NCBI GenBank assembly: GCA_035948415.1
Contig: DASZJD010000063.1
Location: forward strand, 1-46,914
Source: Acidimicrobiia bacterium
GTDB lineage: Bacteria > Actinomycetota > Acidimicrobiia > IMCC26256 > PALSA-555
Direction: 5' to 3'
DNA length: 46,914 nt
Shown here: positions 9,455 to 18,792 of the stretch, piece by piece
Layout of the letters: every line of letters starts with the position of its first letter
Position numbering within the stretch: position 1 is the first letter of the stretch
Made by a program: the position numbers and the translations under genes
Notes under the pieces: generated by a model
What the model saw: the letters and a program-made list of their open reading frames with translations, nothing else
Database searches by the model: none
Told to the model about the DNA's origin: nothing

Positions 9455-11440
9455 GTGGGGGAGAACCCGCAACTGCGGTACGAGCCCGCGCTCGACGGCC
9501 TGCGAGCACTCGCGGTCGGCGCCGTCTTCGCCTACCACCTGAGCTACGGCTGGGCGTCCGGCGGGTTTCTCGGCGTCGACGCGTTCTTCGTCCTGTCGGG
9601 GTTCCTCATCACGTCGCTGCTCCTCGCGGAGTGGAGACGGTCGGGGACGATCGCCTTCCGATCGTTCTGGATCCGCCGCGCCCGGCGACTCCTGCCCGCG
9701 CTCCTGCTCGTCCTCGTCGCCGTCGCCATCTACGCGGCGACGAGCGTCCCGTCCGATCAGCTCGGCCAGCTGCGCGGTGACGGCCTGGCGACCCTTTTCT
9801 ACGGCGCGAACTGGCGGTTCATCGCGACCGGGCAGTCGTACTTCACCCTCTTCACGACCGCGTCGCCGCTCCGCCACATGTGGTCGCTCGCGATCGAGGA
9901 GCAGTTCTACCTGGTCTGGCCCCTCGTGGCGTTCGTGTGCCTCCGGCTCGTCCGCGGCCGCCGCTGGCTGCTCGCGGCGGTCTGCGGGGTGGGAGCGGTC
10001 GCGTCGAGCCTCGTCATGGCGTGGGTCTACTCGCCGGCCAACCCTTCTCGCGCCTACTACGGCACCGACAGTCGGGCCCAGCTGCTGCTGATCGGCGGGC
10101 TGCTGGCGGTGGCCCTGGCCCGCTGGTCGCCGCGCGCCGCCACGACCCGTGCCGCGGTCAGCTGCGTCGGCGTCGCCGGCATCGCGTACTGCTTCTGGGC
10201 CTGGGCCGAGATCTCCGACACCGCGTCGTGGATGTATCGCGGCGGCTACTTCGTGTTCGGGATCGCGGTCGCCGCCGTCATCACCTCGGTGGTCCAGCCC
10301 GACCGGCCGCGGTTCCTGCTCCGCCGCGCGTTGTCGCTCGCACCCGTGGTCTGGGTCGGACGCGTCTCCTACGGGCTGTACCTCTGGCACTGGCCCGTGA
10401 TCGTGTACGTGACGCCGGAACGAACCGGGCTCGCCGGGTGGCGGCTGGCCCTCCTGCGCGTCGGGCTCACGGTGGCGATCGCGACGGTTTCGTTCTATCT
10501 CGTCGAGCTGCCGATCCGGCGCGGCCGGCTGCTGGCGGGGCGCCGCCTCGGGTTCGCGCTCCCGACCGCGTTCGTCGGCGCCGGGGTGGCGGTGGTGCTG
10601 GCCACTTCGAGCGCCACGCCCCTGCCGCCGTACCTGCGAGGTCCCACCAACAACAACGTGCTGGCGGCCGCCAGCGGCCAGCAGTCGTTGCTGCCGTCAC
10701 GAGGCGCCGCTCGCACGCTGACCCCGACGGCGCCCCACCGGATCCTGCTCATGGGGGACTCGCTGGCGGTGAGCCTGCTCCCGGGCCTCGAGCACGCCGC
10801 CAGCAGCCGCGGCCTCGAGATCGCCTCGGGCGCCTTCGACGGGTGCGGGCTCATGACCGGCTCGCCGCTCGACCCGAAGGGCCAGCTCTATCCGTGGAGC
10901 GACGCCTGCAGCAACGCCCTCCCGTTCATCGAGCACCGCGCCATCTTCCTCAGCCGACCCGACCTGGTGATCTGGCTCAGCGGAGCCTGGGACGAGCGGG
11001 ACCGGTTCGTGGACGGCAAGCTGGTCCGGCTCGGGTCGCCCCGAGGCGACCGGATCTACTCCGGGCTCGTCGACGCGGCGGTGCACCGGCTCACGTCCGG
11101 CGGGGCGCGAATCGTGTTCGTGACCACCGCGCCCGAGCCCCGAGGAGCGCCTGACCTCACGACGGACCCGGTCCGCAATCGCCGCACCACCCGTCTCGAC
11201 GCGGTGCTCCGGCGGTACGCGGCGACGCACCGGATCGAGCTCGTGGACCTCAGCCCCATCGTCTGCCCGAAGGGTCCGCCGTGCCCGGCGGTCGTCGACC
11301 ACCTGCAGTTGCGACCGGACGGATACCACTTCGACGACGCCAGCGCTCGATGGGTCGCCCAGCGCCTGCTGCCTCGCCTGGTCAAGACGACGGCTCCCCC
11401 GGCGCGGACCCGCTCCGTCGGTACGGCCACGTCGCGCTGA
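9455..11440 (+). CDS. AT3 acyltransferase with C-terminal SGNH domain (OafB-like)
   Basis: A 661-residue inner-membrane O-acyltransferase. The acyltransferase-3 domain (about residues 8-370) begins YEPALDGLRALAV, has the conserved His28 in FAYHLSYGW, then GVDAFFVLSGFLIT, RRARRLLPALLL, WSLAIEEQFYLVWPL and SYGLYLWHWPV. A periplasmic SGNH-type domain (about 425-661) follows, with Ser436 in MGDSLAV and the Asp622/His625 pair in RPDGYHF. Such proteins move acetyl or other acyl groups across the membrane onto surface polysaccharide. The GTG at 9455 sits just after GGGAGGGA (9446-9453), though the spacing is short. It converges on the related gene at 11468-13405. The glycan modified is not known. 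Confidence 0.9.
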   Translation: MGENPQLRYEPALDGLRALAVGAVFAYHLSYGWASGGFLGVDAFFVLSGFLITSLLLAEWRRSGTIAFRSFWIRRARRLLPALLLVLVAVAIYAATSVPSDQLGQLRGDGLATLFYGANWRFIATGQSYFTLFTTASPLRHMWSLAIEEQFYLVWPLVAFVCLRLVRGRRWLLAAVCGVGAVASSLVMAWVYSPANPSRAYYGTDSRAQLLLIGGLLAVALARWSPRAATTRAAVSCVGVAGIAYCFWAWAEISDTASWMYRGGYFVFGIAVAAVITSVVQPDRPRFLLRRALSLAPVVWVGRVSYGLYLWHWPVIVYVTPERTGLAGWRLALLRVGLTVAIATVSFYLVELPIRRGRLLAGRRLGFALPTAFVGAGVAVVLATSSATPLPPYLRGPTNNNVLAAASGQQSLLPSRGAARTLTPTAPHRILLMGDSLAVSLLPGLEHAASSRGLEIASGAFDGCGLMTGSPLDPKGQLYPWSDACSNALPFIEHRAIFLSRPDLVIWLSGAWDERDRFVDGKLVRLGSPRGDRIYSGLVDAAVHRLTSGGARIVFVTTAPEPRGAPDLTTDPVRNRRTTRLDAVLRRYAATHRIELVDLSPIVCPKGPPCPAVVDHLQLRPDGYHFDDASARWVAQRLLPRLVKTTAPPARTRSVGTATSR

Positions 11441-11467
11441 CGCGTCGCCGCGGGACGCCGGAACCCG

Positions 11468-13405
11468 CTACGGGGGCGCCGGTGACGTGGCGAGGGCCCG
11501 GAGACGCGGCGCCAGCCACCGCACGACGAGGTCGGCACCGGCGCCGGTGTAGTGGAAGCCGTCTTCGCGGAGCACGATGCCGTCGACCTCGTTGAGGCAT
11601 CGACCCTGCGGGCAGACGAGCCTCTCGAAGTCCGCCGGAGACACGCCGGGCACCCGGCTCGCCAGCTTGGCTTCGGTGGCGTGGATGCACGCGGTGCCAC
11701 GGGCGAACTCTGGCGTGAGGCCCGGAGCGGGCAAGGCCAGGGCGACGCGGGCGCCTCGAGCGGTGAGCAGCGGCAGGGACCTGAGCAGCTGATCCTCGAA
11801 CCAGCGGCCGTAGCCGGCGTCGCACGGCCCCAGCCACCGCCCCCCGATCCGCCATCTCCCCAGCACTTGTCCCGCCAGTGACACGAACACGACGTCGGGG
11901 TGATCGCGGCGCACGTCTTCGGCCCAGCCGGCGCTGCAATCCGGGCTGTCGAGCGGGGCCGAGGCGTCCCCGAGCCGTCGGCCGGTTGCACCGCGCTGCA
12001 GCGCACAGGCGAGGTTGGTCCGGTCGGTGACGGTGTAGCCGCCGGGGCCCTGGAACGCCCTGAACGCCGGCACCAGCCGGACCGCGATCGAGTCGCCCGT
12101 GACCATCAGGTGGAACCGCGGCGTCGTGCCCGGGGCGTCGACGGCGCCGGCGACCGAGGAGGAGCCCGGCGGCGTTCCGACCGCGAGCCGGCCGAGGGCC
12201 GCTTCGGGACTCGCGTGGGAGACGGCCGGTGGGATCGTCGTCACGACGATGGCGGCGGCGGCGCCGACGGCGGCGACCGGGGTGAGCACGCGGATCCGCC
12301 GACCCGCGAGCGCACCCCGCCGGATCGGTGACTCGACCAGCCGGTAGCTCCCGGCCGCGATTGCGAGCGTGATCGCGACCCGCACGCCGGTGAGCGCCCA
12401 TCCGCGGAGCCCGGTCCGGGCCTCGTCGACCACGAGGTACACGGGCCAGTGCCAGAGGTAGACGCCGTACGAGATGACCCCCAGCGCGACCAGCGGACGG
12501 AACGAGAGCGCCCGCGCGACAACGCCCTGACGGGGGTGGGCGGCCGCCGCGATCAGCAGGGCGCCCGCGGCCGAGCATCCGAGCAGCACGCCCTCGTAGA
12601 GGGCGGGCGTGGTCCCGGGCAGGGAGAGCCAAGCCCACGCGAGGACGCCGATCCCGAGGAGCCCGAGCCCCTCGAGGAACACGCGCGGCCCGCGCCGCGG
12701 CGACCAGCCGCGGCCGGCGACGACGGCTGCGAGCGCCGCGCCGATCAGGATCGAGGACGCGCGAGTGTCCGTGCCGAGGTAGACGCGCTGCGGGTCGGCC
12801 CCGGGCCGATAGAGCAGGAGCGTGGTGAAGAACGACGCCGCGACGCCGACCACGGACGCGGCGAGCACGGCCCGGATCGACCGCCGCCAGGCCAGGAGGC
12901 CAACGACGACGAGCGGCCACACCAGATAGAACTGCTCCTCGATGGCCAGACTCCACGTGTGTTGCAGCGGGGACGGCGCGCGGAACAGGTCCCAGTACGA
13001 GTGGCCCCCCGCGATCTGGTGCCAGTTGGCGACGTAGCCGAGCGTCGCGAGGCCATCGGCGCGAATCTGGCTGAGCTCGCGCGGCGCGGCCCAGATGAGC
13101 GCGTAGAGGCCCACACCCAGCAAGACGAGCAGCAGCGCGGGGAGCAGCCGGCGGGCGCGGCGAGCCCAGAACCCAGGCAGGGAGATCGCCCCGTGGCCCG
13201 AGTGCTCCTCGAGGAGGAGCGTCGTGATGAGGAACCCGGAGAGGACGAAGAACAGGTCGACCCCGAGCCACCCGCCGGTCAGGTGGCCGGCGTGGAACAG
13301 CAGCACCGCCGCGACCGCCGCACCTCGCACGCCGTCGAGCGCCGGAAGGTGAGGGCGGGCGCCGCTGGTCGGCGACCGCCGGACCGGTGACTCGCGCGAC
13401 GCCAT
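11468..13405 (-). CDS. AT3 acyltransferase with C-terminal SGNH domain (second copy)
   Basis: A 645-residue protein with the same design as the neighbour at 9455-11440. The AT3 domain begins LPALDGVRGAAV, with His38 in LLFHAGHLTGG, then GVDLFFVLSGFLIT, RRARRLLPALLL, WSLAIEEQFYLVWPL and SYGVYLWHWPV. The SGNH domain carries Ser439 in VTGDSIAV and the terminal Asp/His pair in LREDGFHYTGAGADLV. The two proteins differ clearly outside these motifs, so they probably acylate different positions or acceptors rather than being a recent duplication. I use the ATG at 13405; a GTG at 13444 in the same frame would add 13 residues, and no ribosome site decides between them. Confidence 0.88.
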   Translation of the reverse strand: MASRESPVRRSPTSGARPHLPALDGVRGAAVAAVLLFHAGHLTGGWLGVDLFFVLSGFLITTLLLEEHSGHGAISLPGFWARRARRLLPALLLVLLGVGLYALIWAAPRELSQIRADGLATLGYVANWHQIAGGHSYWDLFRAPSPLQHTWSLAIEEQFYLVWPLVVVGLLAWRRSIRAVLAASVVGVAASFFTTLLLYRPGADPQRVYLGTDTRASSILIGAALAAVVAGRGWSPRRGPRVFLEGLGLLGIGVLAWAWLSLPGTTPALYEGVLLGCSAAGALLIAAAAHPRQGVVARALSFRPLVALGVISYGVYLWHWPVYLVVDEARTGLRGWALTGVRVAITLAIAAGSYRLVESPIRRGALAGRRIRVLTPVAAVGAAAAIVVTTIPPAVSHASPEAALGRLAVGTPPGSSSVAGAVDAPGTTPRFHLMVTGDSIAVRLVPAFRAFQGPGGYTVTDRTNLACALQRGATGRRLGDASAPLDSPDCSAGWAEDVRRDHPDVVFVSLAGQVLGRWRIGGRWLGPCDAGYGRWFEDQLLRSLPLLTARGARVALALPAPGLTPEFARGTACIHATEAKLASRVPGVSPADFERLVCPQGRCLNEVDGIVLREDGFHYTGAGADLVVRWLAPRLRALATSPAPP

Positions 13406-13500
13406 GCCGAGGGTGTTACCCACTGAGGGCGAGAGTGTTACCACAGCCCGAGGCCGGTACGACCATGCGAGTCTTCGAAGCCCCCGGGTAGGCTGCAGGG

Positions 13501-13824
13501 ATGCTGTGGTTCGAGCAGCAAGTCGTCACGACGCTTGTCAGCCCGGACGCCAGCGCCGCGCGACGGTCCCAGATCGAGGACTACGTGGACGGCGCCCTCC
13601 GCTCGATGCCCGAGTACCTGCGAGCCGGCGTCGCCAGCGAGTCGCTGATCTTCGGAGCCTGGCCCCGCCTCGAGGCCCTGCTCGGCCGACACGACGACAC
13701 GGCGCTGCGGGCGCGCGTCGAGCGTTGGAAGGCCAGCCGCTTCGACCTGGTGCGCCAGTACGTGCGCATGCTCCAGTCGCTGGTCCTCTTCGCCGAGAAC
13801 GAGCTGACGACGGACGCGGCCTGA
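13501..13824 (+). CDS. Small protein coupled to GMC oxidoreductase, possible accessory subunit
   Basis: A 107-residue, mostly helical protein without signal peptide or membrane helix. Its stop overlaps the ATG of the GMC oxidoreductase gene (TGATG at 13822-13826), so the two are made together. The protein has a DYVDGALRSMPEYLRAGV segment and ends FDLVRQYVRMLQSLVLFAENEL. I do not recognise a named family. By position it resembles the small subunits that precede many flavoprotein alcohol, sugar or sterol dehydrogenases (for example gluconate dehydrogenase subunit 3), but I see no motif to prove this. ATG start. A TAGGCT at 13489-13494, 6 nt upstream of the ATG, may be a promoter -10 for a nearly leaderless message. 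Confidence 0.75.
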   Translation: MLWFEQQVVTTLVSPDASAARRSQIEDYVDGALRSMPEYLRAGVASESLIFGAWPRLEALLGRHDDTALRARVERWKASRFDLVRQYVRMLQSLVLFAENELTTDAA

Positions 13825-15251
13825 TGCGCAGCCTCGAGACCGAGGTGCTGGTGGTCGGCTCCGGCGCCGGCGGCGCGGTGACCGCGGCCACCCTGGCGGC
13901 CGCCGGGCGGTCGGTGACGGTCGTCGAGGAAGGGCCCTGGATCGACCCCGACGCCCACGAGCCCTTCTCGCTCGAGGAGCAGGTGGCGAAGTACCGGCAT
14001 CGGGGGCTGTCGGCGGCGCTCGGCACGCCCGGCATCGTCTACGCCGAAGGTCGGTGCGTGGGCGGGAGCACCGAGATCAACAGCGGCCTCTACCACCGCC
14101 TCCCCGCCGACCTCGCCCGCGAATGGGGTCGCGACTACCAGATCGAGGAGTTCAGCCCCGAGATCCTCGACCGGTACGCGACCTCGATCGAGCAGGAGCT
14201 GTCGGTGTCGCGGCTCCCCGGCGCGCCGCCCCCGTCGTCGGCGGTCCTCGAGCGAGGCGCCACGAAGCTCGGGTGGCGCGCGGTCGAGTTCCCGCGGGTC
14301 TTCCGCCACGACGTCGGCGGGGGTCGAGGCGTGAAGCAGACGATGGCCCGGACGATGCTGCCGCGGGCCATCCAGAACCACGCCCGCGTGATTCCCGACT
14401 GCGCCGTCGTCCGCCTCCTGAAGGACGGCGACCGGGTGTCGAGCGTCTTGTGCCGACGCCGCCGGCCGGGCGAGCCCGACGAGCCGCTCACGATCCGAGC
14501 CGAGCACGTCTTCGTGTGCGGCGGCGCGGTCCAGACCCCCGCCCTGCTGCAGCGCAGCGGCATCCGCGCCCGCATCGGCGGCGGCCTGAAGCTGCACCCG
14601 ACGATCAAGATCGCGGCCCGCTTCCCGCAGCGCCTCGACCACGGCGACGTTCCGATGCACCGGATCACCGAGTTCGCGCCGAACCTGACGATCGGAGGCT
14701 CGGCGAGCAGCCGGGGCCACGTCGCGCTCGCGCTCGCCGACTCGACCGCCGACTACCGCGACGCCCTCGCCGACTGGGAGCGCGTCACCGTCTACTACGC
14801 CGCCATCCGCAGCGACGGCGGCGGTCGAGTGATCGCCGTGCCGGGGCTGCGGGCCCCCGTCGTCACCTACCACCTCACCGACGGCGACATGAGCCGCCTC
14901 GCCCGAGGGCTCGTGCACCTCGGCGAGATCCTCCTGGCCGCCGGGGCCCAGGAGCTGTACCCGTCGGTCGCGCAGGCCACGGTGGTCCGACACCCCGACG
15001 AGCTCGGCACGTGGTGGGACGCCGTCACGCGGAGCCGCGCCAACCTGATGACCGTGCACCTGACGTCGACGGTGCGGATGGGCGAGGACCGGATGCGGAC
15101 CGGCGCCGACAGCTTCGGCCGCGTGTGGGGCTTCGCGAACCTGCGCGTCAACGACGCGTCGCTGCTGCCCGACGCCCCGGGTGTGAATCCGCAGGCCGCG
15201 ATCATGGCGATCGCGAGCCGCAACAGCGATCAGTTCCTCGCCACGACCTGA
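13824..15251 (+). CDS. GMC-family FAD oxidoreductase
   Basis: A 475-residue flavoprotein of the glucose-methanol-choline family, here of the short form seen in cholesterol-oxidase-like and long-chain alcohol oxidases or dehydrogenases. FAD-binding GSGAGG lies at residues 12-17, an acidic ribose ligand in VVEEGPW, and the flavin-contact segment RCVGGSTEINSGLYHR near 75-92. The active-site pair is visible as His412 in HLTSTVRMGED and Asn455 in GVNPQAAIMAIASRN. No signal peptide is evident. It is translated with the 107-residue protein upstream. The substrate is likely a lipid or sterol alcohol or a sugar alcohol; the sequence does not decide. Confidence 0.88.
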   Translation: MRSLETEVLVVGSGAGGAVTAATLAAAGRSVTVVEEGPWIDPDAHEPFSLEEQVAKYRHRGLSAALGTPGIVYAEGRCVGGSTEINSGLYHRLPADLAREWGRDYQIEEFSPEILDRYATSIEQELSVSRLPGAPPPSSAVLERGATKLGWRAVEFPRVFRHDVGGGRGVKQTMARTMLPRAIQNHARVIPDCAVVRLLKDGDRVSSVLCRRRRPGEPDEPLTIRAEHVFVCGGAVQTPALLQRSGIRARIGGGLKLHPTIKIAARFPQRLDHGDVPMHRITEFAPNLTIGGSASSRGHVALALADSTADYRDALADWERVTVYYAAIRSDGGGRVIAVPGLRAPVVTYHLTDGDMSRLARGLVHLGEILLAAGAQELYPSVAQATVVRHPDELGTWWDAVTRSRANLMTVHLTSTVRMGEDRMRTGADSFGRVWGFANLRVNDASLLPDAPGVNPQAAIMAIASRNSDQFLATT

Positions 15252-15332
15252 TCCGCGTCGCGCCGCGGCGCTGCGGGCTCGCTTTGTAACGCCTCCGGAC
15301 GCCACGCTTTCGCCGGGGCGCGGGGGCCTGAG

Positions 15333-15361
15333 TTCGGAGCAACGACGGCGTCGGATACATT
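15333..15361 (+). promoter_or_regulatory. Candidate leaderless promoter
   Basis: TTCGGA (15333-15338), a 17 bp spacer and TACATT (15356-15361) resemble a weak sigma-70/SigA promoter. The -10 hexamer ends 8 nt before the GTG at 15370, so transcription would begin at or next to the start codon. Leaderless messages are common in actinobacteria. There is no ribosome site in this gap, which fits. Prediction by eye only. Confidence 0.4.
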
Positions 15362-15369
15362 CCTCGGTC

Positions 15370-17304
15370 GTGCAGCCGGCCCGGTCGTCGCGCGCGTCGG
15401 TGCAAGAGGTCGCCGAGCCGCTCGCGGATCGCGGGTCGGGCGCCGCGCCGGACGCGGGACCCACGGCGTCGCGGCCCGGGTTCCGGGGCTTCCGCCACCG
15501 CCGGCTGGTGGTGATCGGCGCGCTCGTCGTGCTGCTCGCGGTCCCGATGATCGTGGCGCTCGTCGTCCTCCGACATCCACGCTGGTACCCGCTGCTCGAC
15601 ATGGCCTGGACCGAGATGCGCCTGCGCGACGTCTGGAGCAGCCACCCGCCGCTGCTGGGACTCGCGGGACGCATCGGCCCGTTCGGGCACCAGGGCAGCC
15701 ACCCGGGGCCGCTGAGCTTCTACGTGCTCTGGCCCTTCTACGAGCTGTTCGGCGCCCGGGCGTGGGCGATGGAGGCGGCCTCCGTCGCCACGCACGTCCT
15801 GGGCATCGGGGTCCTGCTCTGGATCGCGAACCGGCGGGGTGGGCTGGGCCTGGTCCTCGGCGTGGCGGCCGCGCTCGCGGTGCTGCTCCGCGCCTTCGGC
15901 GCCGTCCTCCTCACCCAGGCCTGGAACCCGTACCTGCCGGTCATCTGGTGGCTCGTGTTCCTCCTCGCGGTGTGGTCGATCCTGTGCGGTGACCTGCTGC
16001 TCCTGCCCGTGGCCGTCGTCGCGGGATCGCTGTGCGCCCAGACCGAGGTCGCGTACCTGGGGCTGGCGGTCGGCCTCGGCGTCGCCGCCGTCGCGGTCGC
16101 CGGCTTCGAGGCCTACCGCCACCGGAGCGAACGGGAGGCGGTGCTGCGCTTCGTGCGGTGGACGAGCGTCGCGGTCGTCGTCGCGGTCCTCGTCTGGATC
16201 CCGCCGGTGGTCGAGCAGCTCACGACCGCGCACGGGAACCTCGGCGTGCTGCTCAACTACTTCCGGAACCCGCCCCAGAGCCCGGTGGGCCTGGGGGAGG
16301 GGCTCAAGGTCCTCCTCGCCCACCTCAACCCGGCGACGCCGTTCACGAGGGCGCTCGTGCCCACGACCTCGCACGTGGACGTGACCACGGGCTCGGTGAT
16401 CCCAGGCTCGTTCTTCCTCGCCCTCTGGGCGTCGACGGTGGTGATCGCGTGGCGACTCCGTCTGCGCTCGCTGCTCCGGCTCCACGCCGTGCTCGCGGGC
16501 ACGCTCGTGCTCGGCGCGCTGTCGATCAGCCGCATCTTCGGGATCCTCTGGTACTACCTCGTGCTCTGGGCCTGGGGCGTCAACGTCCTGATGGTCGTTG
16601 CGGTCGGCTGGACGCTCGTCGTGCTGGCGCGACACCGGATGGCGGCGCCGACGCGGCGCCGGGCCGACGCCGCCGGCGGCGTCGCCCTGGCCGGCCTGGC
16701 GCTGGCGTTCACCATCGTGTTCGCCATCGACGCCGCGGGCGTCGAGTTCCCGACCCCTCGCCTCTCGGCCACGCTGGGGGCGGTCGTCGACCCGACGGTC
16801 AAGGCCCTCGAGCACCGGCCGGGCCCGGGCCGGAACGGCCCGTACCTCGTCACGTTCGGCGACCCGGCGTCGCTCGGGGCCCAGGGGTTCGGGCTCATCA
16901 ACGAGCTCGAGCGGCGGGGCGTCCGGGTCGGCGCGGTCGCCCCGTACTCGGGGCCGGTCACACCGCACCGCGTGCTCCGCCCGGCCGACGCCGCCGCCGT
17001 CGTCCACCTGTCGATCGGACCCGACATCCAGTACTGGCAGGCCAAGCCCGAGGCGAAGCAGGTCGCGTACTTCGACCCGCGCAGCACCCGGGAGCGCGCG
17101 CAGTACGCGCGACTGCGGTCGCAGATCATCGGCGAGCTGCAGGCCGCCGGCTTGTCGAACCTGGTGCCCGGCGTCGACGGTGACCTGTTCGCGACGACGC
17201 TCGATCCCCGCCTGCCGAGGAAGCCGCGAATGCAGCTCGCCCGCCTCGCCGACCTCGGGCTGCCGGCCGCGGTCTTCATCGCGCCCCGAACCGAATCGGG
17301 CTGA
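15370..17304 (+). CDS. Large multi-spanning GT-C-like membrane protein, paralogue of 7246-9270
   Basis: A 644-residue protein with an Arg/Ala-rich cytoplasmic head, about eleven helices and a C-terminal soluble region from about residue 470. The first periplasmic loop reads PLLDMAWTEMRLRDVWSSHPPLLG, with acidic residues at the place expected for a GT-C catalytic Asp, followed by GSHPGPLSFYVLWPFYELFG. The blocks QAWNPYLPVIWW and LCGDLLLLPVAVVAGSLCAQ match the paralogue. The GTG at 15370 lies 8 nt behind a possible -10 box and has no ribosome site; a second GTG at 15400 is the alternative. The gene stands alone on its strand, 92 bp before the GT-C gene at 17396. It probably transfers a lipid-linked sugar; specificity unknown. 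Confidence 0.75.
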   Translation: MQPARSSRASVQEVAEPLADRGSGAAPDAGPTASRPGFRGFRHRRLVVIGALVVLLAVPMIVALVVLRHPRWYPLLDMAWTEMRLRDVWSSHPPLLGLAGRIGPFGHQGSHPGPLSFYVLWPFYELFGARAWAMEAASVATHVLGIGVLLWIANRRGGLGLVLGVAAALAVLLRAFGAVLLTQAWNPYLPVIWWLVFLLAVWSILCGDLLLLPVAVVAGSLCAQTEVAYLGLAVGLGVAAVAVAGFEAYRHRSEREAVLRFVRWTSVAVVVAVLVWIPPVVEQLTTAHGNLGVLLNYFRNPPQSPVGLGEGLKVLLAHLNPATPFTRALVPTTSHVDVTTGSVIPGSFFLALWASTVVIAWRLRLRSLLRLHAVLAGTLVLGALSISRIFGILWYYLVLWAWGVNVLMVVAVGWTLVVLARHRMAAPTRRRADAAGGVALAGLALAFTIVFAIDAAGVEFPTPRLSATLGAVVDPTVKALEHRPGPGRNGPYLVTFGDPASLGAQGFGLINELERRGVRVGAVAPYSGPVTPHRVLRPADAAAVVHLSIGPDIQYWQAKPEAKQVAYFDPRSTRERAQYARLRSQIIGELQAAGLSNLVPGVDGDLFATTLDPRLPRKPRMQLARLADLGLPAAVFIAPRTESG

Positions 17305-17395
17305 CCCTCGTCGGTGCGCGGTGAGCGGCGCGCGACCCGAGGGCTCGAGCGCTCCGGCGGGTCCGGCCGGAGAGGGCTGTGCTAACAAGGCCGAG

Positions 17396-18784
17396 ATGGC
17401 TGGGGGCGCCGGCGAGCGGAGTGACGACAGCGCGTCGCGACGCGGTCCGCGCTGGTTTTGGTGGGCGCTGACGACCGTCGGCGTCGCCGCGCTCGGGACG
17501 CGCGTCGGCTACGTCCTGATCTCGCGCGCCAACCGCACGTTCGGCGGCGACTCGTACTTCTACCACGCCGGTGCCAACCTGCTGGCGAGCGGCCACGGGT
17601 TCATCGAGCCGTTCCTGTACCACAACGGCCAGGTCGCGCAGGCCGCCGAGCACCCGCCCCTCTACCTCGTGTACCTCTCGATCCCGTCGGCGCTCGGCAT
17701 GACGAGCACGCTCACGCACCTGCTGTGGTCGTGCGTGCTCGGGACGGCCACGGTGGTCGTCGTGGGACTCATCGGTCGCGAGGTGCTGGGTCCGCGGGTC
17801 GGGATCATCGCCGCGGCCATCGCGGCGCTGTACCCGAACGTATGGGTCGCGGACGGGTCGCTGCAGGCGGAGACGGCGGCCATGTTCATGACCGCCCTCA
17901 CGGTGCTCTTCGCCTACCGCTACCTGCGGCGCCCGAGCTGGCCGTGGCTCGCCGCCGCCGGTGCGGCCGCGGGGGCGGCCTCGCTGGCGCGCTCCGAGCT
18001 CATCCTGCTCGTGCCCTTCGTCGTCGCGCCGCTGGCGCTCTTGACCCGCACGCGGAGCTTCCGCCAGCAGCTCGAGTGGCTGGCGGCGGCCGGGCTGGCG
18101 ACGCTGATCGTGATCGGCCCGTGGATCGGCTACAACCTGAATCGCTTCCGCCACCCGGTGTATCTCAGCGTGCAGTACCCGGCGCTGCTCGCGTCGGCGA
18201 ACTGCGACACCACCTACTACGGCCAGCTCCTCGGGTACTTCTCGGTGGCGTGTGCCGCCGCCGACGCGACCCGTGAGCACGTCGCCGGGGACCAGTCGCA
18301 GCAGGCGATCGGCTTCCAGCACGCCGCCGTCACGTACGTCCGGCACCACGAGGGCCGCCTGCCGGTCGTCGTCGCGGCGCGCCTCGGGCGCATCGTCGAG
18401 GCCTTCCGACCGGGCCAGAACATCCGCCTCCGCGAGTTCCTCGACGGCATCGAGAGCCCGGTGGCGAACGCCGCCCTCGTCACCTACTACGCCCTCGCGC
18501 TCCTCTCGGTCGCCGGTGCGGTCGTCCTGCGGCGACGTCGCGTCACCGGCTACCCGCTCCTGGCCCCGATCGCGGTGGTGCTGATCACGGTGGCGCTGTC
18601 GTACGGGAACACGCGCTTCCGAGCCCCCGCCGAGGTCATGCTGGCCGTCCTCGCCGCGGTGGCGATCGACGCCCTCGTTTCCCGGTTCGCGAGCGCGCGG
18701 GCCGGTGGGGGAGCGGTGCCGGCGGAGCCGGAGCCCGTGGGCGCCGCCGCTCCCGTGGGCGCCGGCGGGCCTCGGGAGCCGTGA
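17396..18784 (+). CDS. GT-C (ArnT/PMT-like) membrane glycosyltransferase
   Basis: A 462-residue protein with about ten helices. The first loop contains GGDSYFYHAGANLLASGHGF, where the Asp is the likely catalytic base of GT39/GT83-type enzymes, followed by AAEHPPLYLVYLSIP. It shares LWSCVLGTATV, YPNVW, SLARSELILLVP, YNLNRFRHPVYLS, an NCDTTYYG loop, RLPVVVAARLGRI and the NTRFRAPAEV segment before the last helix with the proteins at 3-959 and 41218-44127. Unlike the 41218 protein it ends soon after the last helix with an Ala/Pro/Gly tail and has no hydrolase domain. ATG start. The gene ends at a strong hairpin shared with the convergent epimerase gene. Confidence 0.85.
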   Translation: MAGGAGERSDDSASRRGPRWFWWALTTVGVAALGTRVGYVLISRANRTFGGDSYFYHAGANLLASGHGFIEPFLYHNGQVAQAAEHPPLYLVYLSIPSALGMTSTLTHLLWSCVLGTATVVVVGLIGREVLGPRVGIIAAAIAALYPNVWVADGSLQAETAAMFMTALTVLFAYRYLRRPSWPWLAAAGAAAGAASLARSELILLVPFVVAPLALLTRTRSFRQQLEWLAAAGLATLIVIGPWIGYNLNRFRHPVYLSVQYPALLASANCDTTYYGQLLGYFSVACAAADATREHVAGDQSQQAIGFQHAAVTYVRHHEGRLPVVVAARLGRIVEAFRPGQNIRLREFLDGIESPVANAALVTYYALALLSVAGAVVLRRRRVTGYPLLAPIAVVLITVALSYGNTRFRAPAEVMLAVLAAVAIDALVSRFASARAGGGAVPAEPEPVGAAAPVGAGGPREP

Positions 18785-18792
18785 CCGTCCCG

